NCBI RefSeq assembly: GCF_900142205.1
Contig: NZ_FRAA01000001.1
Coordinates: 588,803 to 652,802 of the forward strand
DNA length: 64,000 nt
From: Reichenbachiella agariperforans
Lineage (GTDB): Bacteria > Bacteroidota > Bacteroidia > Cytophagales > Cyclobacteriaceae
Reading direction: 5' to 3'
Shown here in pieces: positions 53,333-63,907 of this stretch. A model generated the notes under the pieces. The model worked only from the letters and a program-made list of their open reading frames with translations, was not told where the DNA came from and made no database searches. Each line of letters starts with the position of its first letter. Position 1 is the stretch's first letter. The position numbers and the translations under genes were made by a program.

Positions 53333-55463
53333 TTGTTATATCTCTATTGATAGCCCGTACTACATTCCACACTTTGATCCCTTCTAGTCCTTTTACGCCC
53401 TGCTTCTCCTCCATTTCATAGATATCTACTAGGTTTTCATAGATCGACTCACTCACCAAGATCTCATCTTTCTCGGCAAAATCAGATAAAAAATTAGCCG
53501 TATTAACTGCCTCACCCCACACATCATATTTGAGTTTCTTTCGGCCTACTATTCCTGCAAACACATCACCAGAATTGACTGCTACAGCCAATCCCAACTT
53601 CAACTCATTGGTATCACTGTACTGCCTGACGATACGTCTCATTTCCAATGCAAAATTTACTATAGTCGTATTGTGATCTAGCTTAGGTGTTTCCACCCCG
53701 CTCACTGCAAGATAGTTATCTCCTATAGTCGTCACCTTTTCGATATCATACTGTGTCCCTAATGAATCAAAGGATTCCACTAGGTCATTGAGAATCTTGA
53801 TCGACTCATGTGGCGGTCGTTCTCGGGACAACGCTGTAAAACCAGTAATATCCGCATAAAGTACAGTAACATTGCTCTGTCGGATAATCAAATCTTGTTC
53901 GCCAGCTTTCCATCTTTCTGTAAAAAGATCCGGCATCAGGTTCGATACCAACGTATCAAAACGGTTGGTCAACCGAGTCAATTTCTTGTCATAATCTCGA
54001 ACGCTATCTGCGATCGTATTAAAAGACTTGGCAAGCACCTCATATTCATCAAATGTCTGAATCTTAACTTTTGCAGTTAGATCGCCTTCACTAATTCTTC
54101 TAGCACTTTCGATCAACTTAAAAATTGGTCGTGTAAACAGCGATGACGACAACATACCAATGGCGGTAAATAAGATAATCGCTACGACGAGTATAATGAT
54201 CACAAACTGTCTATACCGATGCAGTTCACTCAAACCTTCTGACTCATCCTGCTCTGCAATGATGGCCCAATGCAGCCCAAACTTCTCAAATGGAGCATAA
54301 GAACTCAGGACATCTTCTCCCATGAAGTTCTCTACAATCTTGTGATTGGTGACCCCAGATAACGCTTCTCTACTCGCTTCTGTATTAATATTTTGAAAGA
54401 AAACTGAAGTACCAAATCGCTCGATCATTTTGATCTGAGTATCCGAATCTTTAACCTTTCTAATCGTCTTTAGGTACTTGGCCGAGTCTTCCAAAAGCAT
54501 GCGTGCATCATTTCTCATCAAATAATCCGAGCCTACTAAGTATATCTCCCCTGTCTTACCTAAACCATCATCTTCCCAATCCTCACCAGCGCTCATGATC
54601 TGGTTGACACGGCTAATGGGCATCTGTAGTGCTATAATCCCTACAAAATCATCCTCACTATAGACAGGAGCTGCTACAAAAGAAGACGGAGTACCCAATG
54701 AGGGACGGTACAATTCAAAATCCACAAATTTACCTCCATGTATATCCTTATTGTCCAGTATCTCCTGAACCAAATGCCCTAGGTTACTAGAACTATATGG
54801 ACCTTCCTTGAGATTCGTTGCAAAATCGGGTTCTTTCTTAACGGTATAGACTACATTTCCTTCTGTGTCCATGAGTAACACATCATAGAATTTCATCTCC
54901 GACATAAAATTCTTCAGACGATTGTGTACCGTAGCGGCTATTCTATCATAGTCTAATATGGAGGTTACTCTATCCATCTTCTCTTTCTGCCCCGTTGGAT
55001 ATGGATTGTTTGCGATATACTGGTACTGCAAGTACTTCCCAACAGGCTGTTTTGGCACATAAAGTTTCTTGCTACGATAGATTTCTATGTTCGCTTCGAG
55101 CTGATCCAAATAGTCATCATAGTATGCATCTAATTTTCTCTCTTGGCTTCTCGTAAGTCTCACGCTATTGAGATCTTCGAACGCAGGTCCCAAGTCACGT
55201 AAGCAGACCGAAACAATCGAATCCTTACTGATATACTCTACTTGATCTTTGATACTAGCAAAGTACCCATCGATGTGATACTCACGACTGGTTCTTAGTG
55301 AGGTCAATTGATCATACACTCCTGCTACAATAGCATTTTTGGCTTTGTTATAGCTAAAGAGCGAAACTATCAGGGTACTGACTATACTTACGAGTACGAC
55401 AATTACGGTAAGTTTGGATTGTATACTGATCGAAACCAACCCACGATAATTCTTTGGCAGCAT
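53325..55463 (-). CDS. membrane-bound class III nucleotide cyclase with Cache sensor and HAMP
   Basis: This 712-residue protein has helix 1 (residues about 14-36), an extracytoplasmic dCache sensor (about 40-420), helix 2 (VIIILVVAIILFTAIGML) and a HAMP domain (PIFKLIESARRISEGDLTAKV). A class III cyclase domain follows from about residue 520. Metal Asp residues are present in YADITGF and IGDNYLAVSG. The purine-selecting Lys/Glu before TIGD is Thr (EKVTTIGD), the Asp of KYDVWGEAVN is kept, and the transition-state Asn is kept. The transition-state Arg four residues later is Phe (VNTANFL). Activity and product are therefore uncertain. It forms an operon with the channel gene. Confidence 0.9.
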   Translation of the reverse strand: MLPKNYRGLVSISIQSKLTVIVVLVSIVSTLIVSLFSYNKAKNAIVAGVYDQLTSLRTSREYHIDGYFASIKDQVEYISKDSIVSVCLRDLGPAFEDLNSVRLTRSQERKLDAYYDDYLDQLEANIEIYRSKKLYVPKQPVGKYLQYQYIANNPYPTGQKEKMDRVTSILDYDRIAATVHNRLKNFMSEMKFYDVLLMDTEGNVVYTVKKEPDFATNLKEGPYSSSNLGHLVQEILDNKDIHGGKFVDFELYRPSLGTPSSFVAAPVYSEDDFVGIIALQMPISRVNQIMSAGEDWEDDGLGKTGEIYLVGSDYLMRNDARMLLEDSAKYLKTIRKVKDSDTQIKMIERFGTSVFFQNINTEASREALSGVTNHKIVENFMGEDVLSSYAPFEKFGLHWAIIAEQDESEGLSELHRYRQFVIIILVVAIILFTAIGMLSSSLFTRPIFKLIESARRISEGDLTAKVKIQTFDEYEVLAKSFNTIADSVRDYDKKLTRLTNRFDTLVSNLMPDLFTERWKAGEQDLIIRQSNVTVLYADITGFTALSRERPPHESIKILNDLVESFDSLGTQYDIEKVTTIGDNYLAVSGVETPKLDHNTTIVNFALEMRRIVRQYSDTNELKLGLAVAVNSGDVFAGIVGRKKLKYDVWGEAVNTANFLSDFAEKDEILVSESIYENLVDIYEMEEKQGVKGLEGIKVWNVVRAINRDITNE

Positions 55464-55569
55464 TTGTTAAAATTTGGTTAGAAATATGAGTTAGCACTCA
55501 GACTACCAAATTAGCACAAAAAGTGAATAATGAAGATGCGAATGAAAGGAAATAGCGGATACAAAAACC

Positions 55570-55592
55570 AAAACCCGGCTTCACCGGGTTTT
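55570..55592. terminator. bidirectional hairpin terminator
   Basis: AAAACCCGG and CCGGGTTTT pair perfectly around CTTCA. It stands about 105 bp upstream of the cyclase start. On the minus strand it would end any transcript from 55600-55970, where no protein gene is visible. Confidence 0.7.
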
Positions 55593-55971
55593 GGGCTGAG
55601 TTGGTCAAGAACCAATCTCTTCCTTGTCGATCGAACCGTGCCGATCCTATAGTTAAATATAACGATTTAGTATTTAATATTTTACAATCGAGTTCTGTTT
55701 TTTCTTAATGCATGCGACTCATTTCGTATAGAATTCATCAAGAACTCCCCACAAAAATAGCGATCACAATCACCAAGATAGAACTACCTCATCAGAGCCA
55801 ACATCAGAGCCAAACTAGAGCCTGCTAACACTTGAGAAACAATCTCACTATAGCGATTGTTAAAATTGATACAAGTGAAAATATTCTTCATCTAAACTTC
55901 TCACTATCAACGCTGAAGAAATCTAACACAGACGCTTCATGAAATTTCATAAAAATATTAATTCACAGCTG
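55593..55971. other. intergenic region
   Basis: There is no supported gene. Directly beside the terminator a second small stem (TTGGT/ACCAA near 55600-55615) exists, so a short minus-strand RNA ending at the terminator is possible. No known RNA family was recognised. Confidence 0.35.
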
Positions 55972-56002
55972 TTGTTTAATAAATATTTTGCTCCTACTTT
56001 TG
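55972..56002 (+). promoter_or_regulatory. promoter of the tRNA-Asp genes
   Basis: -33 TTG at 55972-55974 and -7 box TACTTTTG at 55995-56002 with 20 bp between them, a full match to the Bacteroidota consensus, about 40 bp before the first tRNA. Confidence 0.65.
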
Positions 56003-56041
56003 CATCGCAATTGAGGGATTTAGTACTCAAAAGCACTACCA

Positions 56042-56115
56042 GGAGCGGTAGTTCAGTTGGTTAGAATGTCTGCCTGTCACGCAGAAGGTCGCGAGTTCGA
56101 GTCTCGTCCGTTCCG
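56042..56115 (+). tRNA. tRNA-Asp (GTC), copy 1
   Basis: A 74-nt cloverleaf: acceptor GGAGCGG/CCGTTCC, D arm with GTTCAGTTGGTTAGAA, anticodon loop CTGTCAC (GTC, aspartate), and T arm with GTTCGAG. The discriminator is G. The 3' CCA is not encoded and must be added. Confidence 0.97.
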
Positions 56116-56116
56116 C

Positions 56117-56149
56117 AAAAGCTTGTTAGTTTACTGACAAGCTTTTTTA
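56117..56149 (+). terminator. terminator after tRNA-Asp copy 1
   Basis: AAAAGCTTGT pairs with ACAAGCTTTT, followed by further T residues; it begins 2 bp after the tRNA. Confidence 0.8.
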
Positions 56150-56225
56150 TTCAAGTAATGAATCATTACGCATTCACATCGTACAATTCATTTTCATTAC
56201 TTTGAATAATAAATTAAAACTACCA

Positions 56226-56299
56226 GGAGCGGTAGTTCAGTTGGTTAGAATGTCTGCCTGTCACGCAGAAGGTCGCGAGTTCGAGTCTCGTCCGTTCCG
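56226..56299 (+). tRNA. tRNA-Asp (GTC), copy 2
   Basis: Identical over all 74 nt to copy 1, 184 bp downstream. The duplication includes the ACTACCA before the gene and the terminator after it, but not the promoter box. Lack of a separate TAnnTTTG box suggests read-through or a weaker promoter. Confidence 0.97.
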
Positions 56300-56300
56300 C

Positions 56301-56335
56301 AAAAGCTTGTTAGTTTACACTGACAAGCTTTTTTT
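56301..56335 (+). terminator. terminator after tRNA-Asp copy 2
   Basis: Same AAAAGCTTGT stem as copy 1 with two extra bases in the loop and seven T residues. Confidence 0.8.
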
Positions 56336-56375
56336 ATACCCCATACTTTAGAAACACGATTCATGGCTGTTTTTA

Positions 56376-56383
56376 TAACTTTG
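56376..56383 (+). promoter_or_regulatory. candidate -7 box of the lipid synthase gene
   Basis: TAACTTTG matches TAnnTTTG; the leader would be about 100 nt. No TTG at a proper distance, so only weakly supported. Confidence 0.3.
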
Positions 56384-56491
56384 AAGGTAGTTTAACATAA
56401 TTTGAGACTTTGGCTATTGCCAAAGAGGGGTAATATGTTAAATTTGCAGTCATTTTATTATTGATCAAGATCTATAAAGCGTAGTATATTA

Positions 56492-57739
56492 ATGGATTTA
56501 TTTGAAAAATTTTCGACAGACATGGGGCCACTTGGCCAGCACTCAGACATGGATAATACTAATTATTACATGTTTCCAAAGCTGGAAGGACCTATCTCTC
56601 CGCGCATGCAGTTCAGAGGAAAGGAAGTATTGACATGGAGTTTGAATAACTACCTAGGTCTTGCCAACCATCCTGAAGTAAGAGAGGCTGACACAAAAGC
56701 CACACAAGAATGGGGTCTAGCTTACCCAATGGGTGCTAGAATGATGACGGGCAACACTGAACATCATGAAAAGTTTGAAAATGATCTAGCAGAATTCGTA
56801 CAAAAAGAATCTTGCATGCTCTTGAACTTTGGCTACCAAGGCATCATGTCTGCTATCGACGCGATCGTAGGCCGTAAAGATGTAGTCGTATACGATGCTG
56901 AATGTCATGCATGTATCATAGACGGTCTTAGACTCCATGTAGGCAAGCGTTTTGTCTATCTCCACAATGACATGGAAAGCCTAGAAAAACAACTCGTTAG
57001 AGCTGAAAAACTAGCAAACGAAAATGGAGGTGGAGTTCTCGTAATCACTGAAGGCGTCTTTGGGATGTCTGGCAGCATGGGCAACCTCAAAGGAGTGGTC
57101 GAACTCAAAAAGAAATTCCAATTCAGACTATTAATCGACGATGCGCACGGCTTTGGTACTATGGGTACGACAGGTGCAGGTACTGGTGAAGAGCAGGGAG
57201 TACAAGATGGAATTGATTTGTATTTCTCAACTTTCGCCAAGTCTATGGCTAGCATCGGTGCTTTCATCGCAGGTGATGAGAAAGTAATTGAGTTCTTGAA
57301 ATACAACGTTAGATCACAAATCTTTGCTAAATCACTTCCCATGCCATTAGTGCTTGGAAACCAAAAACGTCTAGATTTACTCAAGTCTAGTCCTGAATTA
57401 AAGGACAAGCTTTGGACAATTGTCAATGCCATGCAAAAAGGTCTCAAAGAAAAAGGCTTCAACATTGGCAAAACACAGTCTCCAGTAACTCCGGTATTGT
57501 TAAATGGTGTATGGCAGGAAGCGGCCAATATGATCACTGATCTAAGAAACAACTACAATATCTTCTGTTCTATGATAGTGTACCCTGTGGTTCCTAAGGG
57601 CGTTATTATGCTCAGAATCATCCCAACTGCAGCACATAGCTTAGACGATGTAAAAGAAACAATCACTGTTTTCGAGGAGATCAAAAAGAAACTCGATGAT
57701 GGCGTTTATCAAAACGAAGAAGTAGGCCAGTTGGTCTAA
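56492..57739 (+). CDS. alpha-oxoamine synthase, serine palmitoyltransferase-like
   Basis: This 415-residue PLP enzyme condenses an acyl-CoA with an amino acid. The motifs TWSLNNYLGLANHPEVREA, GARMMTGNTEHHEKFE and LLIDDAHGFGTMG are typical. The PLP Lys is in STFAKSMASIGAF. Sequence style matches Bacteroidota serine palmitoyltransferase and the related cysteate acyltransferase that starts capnine/sulfonolipid synthesis, rather than BioF or Kbl: the N-terminal DMDNTNYYMFP and length of about 415 favour the lipid enzymes. Which amino acid is used cannot be decided by reading. The gene is followed by the small histone-like gene on the same strand. Confidence 0.85.
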   Translation: MDLFEKFSTDMGPLGQHSDMDNTNYYMFPKLEGPISPRMQFRGKEVLTWSLNNYLGLANHPEVREADTKATQEWGLAYPMGARMMTGNTEHHEKFENDLAEFVQKESCMLLNFGYQGIMSAIDAIVGRKDVVVYDAECHACIIDGLRLHVGKRFVYLHNDMESLEKQLVRAEKLANENGGGVLVITEGVFGMSGSMGNLKGVVELKKKFQFRLLIDDAHGFGTMGTTGAGTGEEQGVQDGIDLYFSTFAKSMASIGAFIAGDEKVIEFLKYNVRSQIFAKSLPMPLVLGNQKRLDLLKSSPELKDKLWTIVNAMQKGLKEKGFNIGKTQSPVTPVLLNGVWQEAANMITDLRNNYNIFCSMIVYPVVPKGVIMLRIIPTAAHSLDDVKETITVFEEIKKKLDDGVYQNEEVGQLV

Positions 57740-57842
57740 GGTAATTTCTACAAAAAACACACTCTATGATGTGTATTTAATGTTTTTTGATATAAATTGC
57801 CCCCCTTGTATAATATTCAATAACCTTAAATTATAAAACAAT

Positions 57843-58019
57843 ATGGACAGATTTAATGAAATAAAGGACTTGATCTTAGGATTAGAAGGTGATTTCGACA
57901 AATTCTATGACAAAAAGAATCAAGCAGCTGGTACGAGAGTAAGAAAAGGCATGCAAGATTTAAAAAACCTTGCTCAAGAGATCAGAATTGAAGTTCAGAA
58001 CATCAAGAACGAAGGTTAA
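57843..58019 (+). CDS. histone H1-like protein Hc1
   Basis: This 58-residue protein is similar to the Hc1-like family of Bacteroidota. It starts MDRFNEIKDLILGLEGD, has KNQAAGTRVRKGMQDLKNLA in the middle, and ends IRIEVQNIKNEG. One long amphipathic helix with Lys/Arg/Glu is expected; it probably binds DNA in the nucleoid. The gene is compact and lies just upstream of a perfect terminator. Confidence 0.9.
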   Translation: MDRFNEIKDLILGLEGDFDKFYDKKNQAAGTRVRKGMQDLKNLAQEIRIEVQNIKNEG

Positions 58020-58042
58020 TTTGATCTATCCTGTAAGGAAAT

Positions 58043-58076
58043 AAAAAAAGGAGTGATGTACATCACTCCTTTTTTT
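58043..58076. terminator. perfect 34-bp palindromic terminator
   Basis: Seven A, then GGAGTGATGTACATCACTCC, then seven T: perfect symmetry, usable on both strands. It ends the histone-like gene and the convergent dapA transcript (stop at 58109). Confidence 0.9.
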
Positions 58077-58108
58077 ATAGGTCAATTTCTAACCATTCCT
58101 TTTTATAA

Positions 58109-58979
58109 CTACAACTTCTTCCCAGCAGCTGCTAACATCGTATATAGACTATCACTAGATGTTACGAGAGGAAGTCTCAGTACATTTTCTGATATAACCT
58201 TCATACTATGCAAGAGAGCCTTCACTCCTGTTGGATTTCCTTCTACAAATAGCAGACCTAATACCTCTACCATAATCGTATTCACTTCCTGTGCCTGTTC
58301 CAAATTACCCGCCAGCATCTCATTTACCAAATCAGAGGTCTGACGAGGCATAGCATTAGCAATTACAGAAATCACTCCATGCCCTCCTGCTTCCATAAAC
58401 GGAATAATCAAATCATCATCACCAGAGGTTAATAGAAAATCTTCAGGCATAGCTTCTGCGATCTGCTTACACTGCTCTACATGCGTACCAGAAGCTTCTT
58501 TAATTCCAATAATATTAGGATGCTTTGCTAGTTCTAAAACAGTAGACACTTCTAAATTGACGCCTGTACGTTTAGGGACATTGTATAGAATAATAGGCTT
58601 GCTCGCGACGTTAGCTATTGCTTCGAAATGCGCCTTCAACCCTTCTTGACTCGGACGGTTATAGTAAGGGCATACTACTAGAAATGCATCTACATTTTCG
58701 GTAAATTCTTGATACTGCTTCACCAAAGCACGCGTATCGTTACCTCCGAGACCATAGACTACCGGAAGGTTCTTGGCGTTCTTTGATTTCACAAAACGCA
58801 ATACCTCTATCTTTTCCGCCTCACTGAGTGTAGGGGATTCCGCAGTAGTTCCCATCACGACGAGGTAATCTACCCCTCCTTCTGATACATGACTGACCAG
58901 TGACGCCAACGCGTCAAAGTCTACATTTTCATCCTTATCAAAAGGCGTAACCAATGCAACCCCTGTACCCTTAAATCTA

Positions 58980-58987
<8 letters not shown>
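58109..58987 (-). CDS. dapA: 4-hydroxy-tetrahydrodipicolinate synthase DapA
   Basis: This 292-residue enzyme condenses pyruvate and aspartate semialdehyde in lysine and diaminopimelate synthesis. The catalytic Lys is in IIGIKEASGTH, the Tyr in ILYNVPKRTGVN, and the Thr-Thr pair in VMGTTAESPTLS. GLGGNDTRALV is also conserved. The last 8 bp of the DUF6913 gene overlap its start, so it is the third gene of the ligA operon. Confidence 0.95.
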
Positions 58988-61516
<2,529 letters not shown>

Positions 61517-61647
61517 TTAGTCTCCAACAGCGGTCACAAATTTATAAATAGTTTGGAAGTTCAAGCCGAATCTGTTCAATATTGAAATGGTATTTTAAAA
61601 TTTTAACTAATTCGGTGTTAACTGTTAATTAATGCCCCTCGTTTCTC

Positions 61648-61655
61648 TAAATTTG
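61648..61655 (+). promoter_or_regulatory. -7 promoter box of der
   Basis: TAAATTTG, exact TAnnTTTG match, 24 bp before the TTG start of der. The -33 region is AT-rich without a clear TTG. Confidence 0.45.
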
Positions 61656-61679
61656 CCTCCGCATTAAAACACAAAGGAA

Positions 61680-62996
61680 TTGTCTAATATTTTAGCCATA
61701 GCAGGAAGACCAAACGTCGGCAAGTCTACACTTTTTAACCGACTGGTAGAACAAAAAAAAGCCATCATGGATGATGAAAGTGGGGTAACTCGCGACCGTC
61801 ACTACGGCTTTGGTCAGTGGACAGGAAAATACTTTACCGTCATAGATACTGGTGGATATGTCATGGGATCTGACGACATATTCGAAGAGCAGATTCGTGA
61901 GCAGGTCAAACTAGCACTCGACGAAGCTTCTGTCATCCTATTCATGGTGGACTGCAAAGATGGCCTGACAGATATGGACATGGATTTTGCCAACATCCTA
62001 CGGGAGCTTAAAAAGCCCGTTTATGTAGTGGCCAACAAAGCTGACAACCAGACGCTAGATCTACAGTCTGCAGAGTTTTACGGTTTGGGACTGGAAAGTG
62101 AAATATACCCTGTATCCTCTGCAAGTGGCTCTGGCACAGGAGACCTCCTTGACAAAGTCGTGGAGCACTTCCAAGACGATGATCTAGAAAATCCTGAAGA
62201 AGGAATTCCAAGAATCTCTATTTTGGGAAGACCCAATGCGGGAAAATCGTCATTCCTCAATGCGCTATTAGGCAAAGATCGATCTATAGTTACCGACATA
62301 GCTGGTACGACGAGAGATGCCATCCATACTCGCTACAAATTATACGGGAAGGATTTTATCCTCACCGATACGGCAGGGATTCGAAAGAAAAGCAAAGTAA
62401 GAGAAGACATAGAATTCTACTCTGTACTGCGTGCGATACAGTCGCTTCAGGACAGTGATGTATGCGTCATTATGATTGATGCGACTCGTGGTTTCGAAGC
62501 GCAAGACATGAGTATCATTGCACTCGCGGATAAGTACAAAAAAGGCATCATGATCATGGTCAACAAGTGGGACCTGATCGAAAACAAAGAGAGTAATACT
62601 GCAGAACATTTTAGGAAAGAAATACTCGAGAAGCTAGGCAATCCACTATCCTATATTCCGATAATTTTCACCTCGGTCACTACCAAGCAGCGTATCTTCC
62701 AGGCGATAGAACTAGCGATAGAGGTCTATGACAACCGTACCAGACGTATCCCTACTTCTGAGCTGAATGAAGCCTTGCTGCCAGAGATCGACAGGAACCC
62801 ACCGCCAGCGCTCAAAGGAAAATATATCAAGATCAAGTATATCACGCAGCTCCCAACCAGAACTCCATCATTTGCGTTCTTCTGCAACCTACCGCAGTAC
62901 ATCAAGGAACCTTATGAAAGATTTTTACTCAACAAATTGAGAGGCTACTTCAACTTTCAGGGAGTGCCAGTCAAAATTTATTTCCGTAAAAAGTAA
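61680..62996 (+). CDS. der: ribosome-associated GTPase Der (EngA)
   Basis: This 438-residue GTPase for 50S subunit maturation has two G domains in tandem, with P loops GRPNVGKST and GRPNAGKSS. G3 motifs are DTGG and DTAG, and G4 motifs are NKAD and NKWD. A C-terminal KH-like domain ends VPVKIYFRKK. The start is TTG at 61680 (MSNILAIAG); no ATG fits. It directly abuts the SprT-like gene: the TAA is followed at once by the next TTG. Confidence 0.96.
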   Translation: MSNILAIAGRPNVGKSTLFNRLVEQKKAIMDDESGVTRDRHYGFGQWTGKYFTVIDTGGYVMGSDDIFEEQIREQVKLALDEASVILFMVDCKDGLTDMDMDFANILRELKKPVYVVANKADNQTLDLQSAEFYGLGLESEIYPVSSASGSGTGDLLDKVVEHFQDDDLENPEEGIPRISILGRPNAGKSSFLNALLGKDRSIVTDIAGTTRDAIHTRYKLYGKDFILTDTAGIRKKSKVREDIEFYSVLRAIQSLQDSDVCVIMIDATRGFEAQDMSIIALADKYKKGIMIMVNKWDLIENKESNTAEHFRKEILEKLGNPLSYIPIIFTSVTTKQRIFQAIELAIEVYDNRTRRIPTSELNEALLPEIDRNPPPALKGKYIKIKYITQLPTRTPSFAFFCNLPQYIKEPYERFLLNKLRGYFNFQGVPVKIYFRKK

Positions 62997-63617
62997 TTGT
63001 CAGACGAAAAGCATAGAACAGCCTTTGCACGGCACCTACCAGAAGGTGCCGTAGACTATGTCATGGGACTCTGGAAGGAACTCAAATTCCATTTTAAAAT
63101 CACACCCAACCGACAAACAAAATATGGAGATTATCGCTATGATCCCAATACAAGGAAACATAGCATATCTGTCAATGGCACACTAAACATTTATGCCTTC
63201 CTCATCACTTACATCCATGAGGTAGCGCACAAAACAAACTACGACCTACACCAAAACCGTGTAGACCCACACGGCAAAGAATGGAAACATCAGTTCAAAA
63301 AACTCATGATCCCTATGCTCAGAGAGGAGATCTTTCCGATGGATATCCTAGCTCCTCTTGCCCGTCACATGAAGAATCCAAAGGCAACTAGCGTATCAGA
63401 TCCTGAGTTATTCAAAGCACTAAGAAAGTATGACAAACCGTCTACTGATGTATTCTTAAGCGACATTGAGACGGGGCACAAGTTCCTATTCAGAAAGAAA
63501 ATCTATCTGAAGGTACAACAAAAAAGAACCCGCGTACTCTGTGAAGCCATTGACACAGGCAAACAGTATCTCATCTCTAGCAGCGCTCCCGTACAGCAGT
63601 TCAAGAATAGCAAGTAG
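62997..63617 (+). CDS. SprT-like zinc metalloprotease domain protein
   Basis: This 206-residue protein has the SprT-type zinc motif HEVAHKTNYD and, 20 residues later, VDPHGKEWKHQFKKLM, which supplies the third ligand. The C-terminus is basic with RKKIYLKVQQKRTRVLCEA. The start is TTG at 62997, with no spacing to der, so the genes are an operon. SprT/Spartan relatives cut DNA-protein crosslinks in eukaryotes; the bacterial role is not settled. Confidence 0.85.
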   Translation: MSDEKHRTAFARHLPEGAVDYVMGLWKELKFHFKITPNRQTKYGDYRYDPNTRKHSISVNGTLNIYAFLITYIHEVAHKTNYDLHQNRVDPHGKEWKHQFKKLMIPMLREEIFPMDILAPLARHMKNPKATSVSDPELFKALRKYDKPSTDVFLSDIETGHKFLFRKKIYLKVQQKRTRVLCEAIDTGKQYLISSSAPVQQFKNSK

Positions 63618-63693
63618 AGCAATATATCTCCCAAATCGGGTGTAATCCAGTAATTCCCATTTGTTTCCAGAATTGCGTTTTATTTTTACGGAG

Positions 63694-63792
63694 ATGAAGA
63701 TTTTGATCATAGAAGACGAACCCGAACTATCCAACTTTGACTCCCCCAAAAACCAGACTCAAGTTAATAAGGTAGATGAGCATGAGACATAA
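63694..63792 (+). pseudogene. stub of a response-regulator gene
   Basis: The 32-codon frame begins MKILIIEDEPELSNF, the exact style of an OmpR-type receiver start with its acidic pair. After Phe15 it changes to DSPKNQTQVNKVDEHET and stops. The remaining 200 or so residues are missing. The break marks a deletion or insertion junction next to the palindromic element that follows. Confidence 0.6.
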
Positions 63793-63806
63793 GCACAAAG
63801 TGTCTA

Positions 63807-63822
63807 CAACCTAGTTAGGTTG
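63807..63822. terminator. short hairpin after the response-regulator stub
   Basis: CAACCTA and TAGGTTG with a 2-bp gap, followed by CGGGGTTTTG. It may be a terminator or the edge of the element at 63829. Confidence 0.35.
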
Positions 63823-63828
63823 CGGGGT

Positions 63829-63907
63829 TTTGATATAAGTCTAAAATGATTTTGATATATATCTAAATAATTTTAGACTTATATCATTTTAACTTTAGAT
63901 ATATATC
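63829..63907. repeat. interleaved direct and inverted repeats (A-B-A'-B')
   Basis: A (63831-63847) is perfectly inverted as A' (63870-63886), 17 bp. B (GATATATATCTAAA, 63854-63867) is perfectly inverted as B' (63894-63907), 14 bp. A and B are themselves similar direct repeats spaced about 22 bp. The order A-B-A'-B' allows pseudoknot-like or alternative hairpins. No gene is near on the right. Confidence 0.7.

Noticed and set aside
56492-57739. bioF or kbl assignment
   Set aside because: No biotin or threonine-catabolism neighbour; N-terminal style and length fit the lipid branch better.
63694-63792. Short functional receiver protein
   Set aside because: Only 15 residues match the receiver fold; the phospho-acceptor Asp and all later strands are absent.
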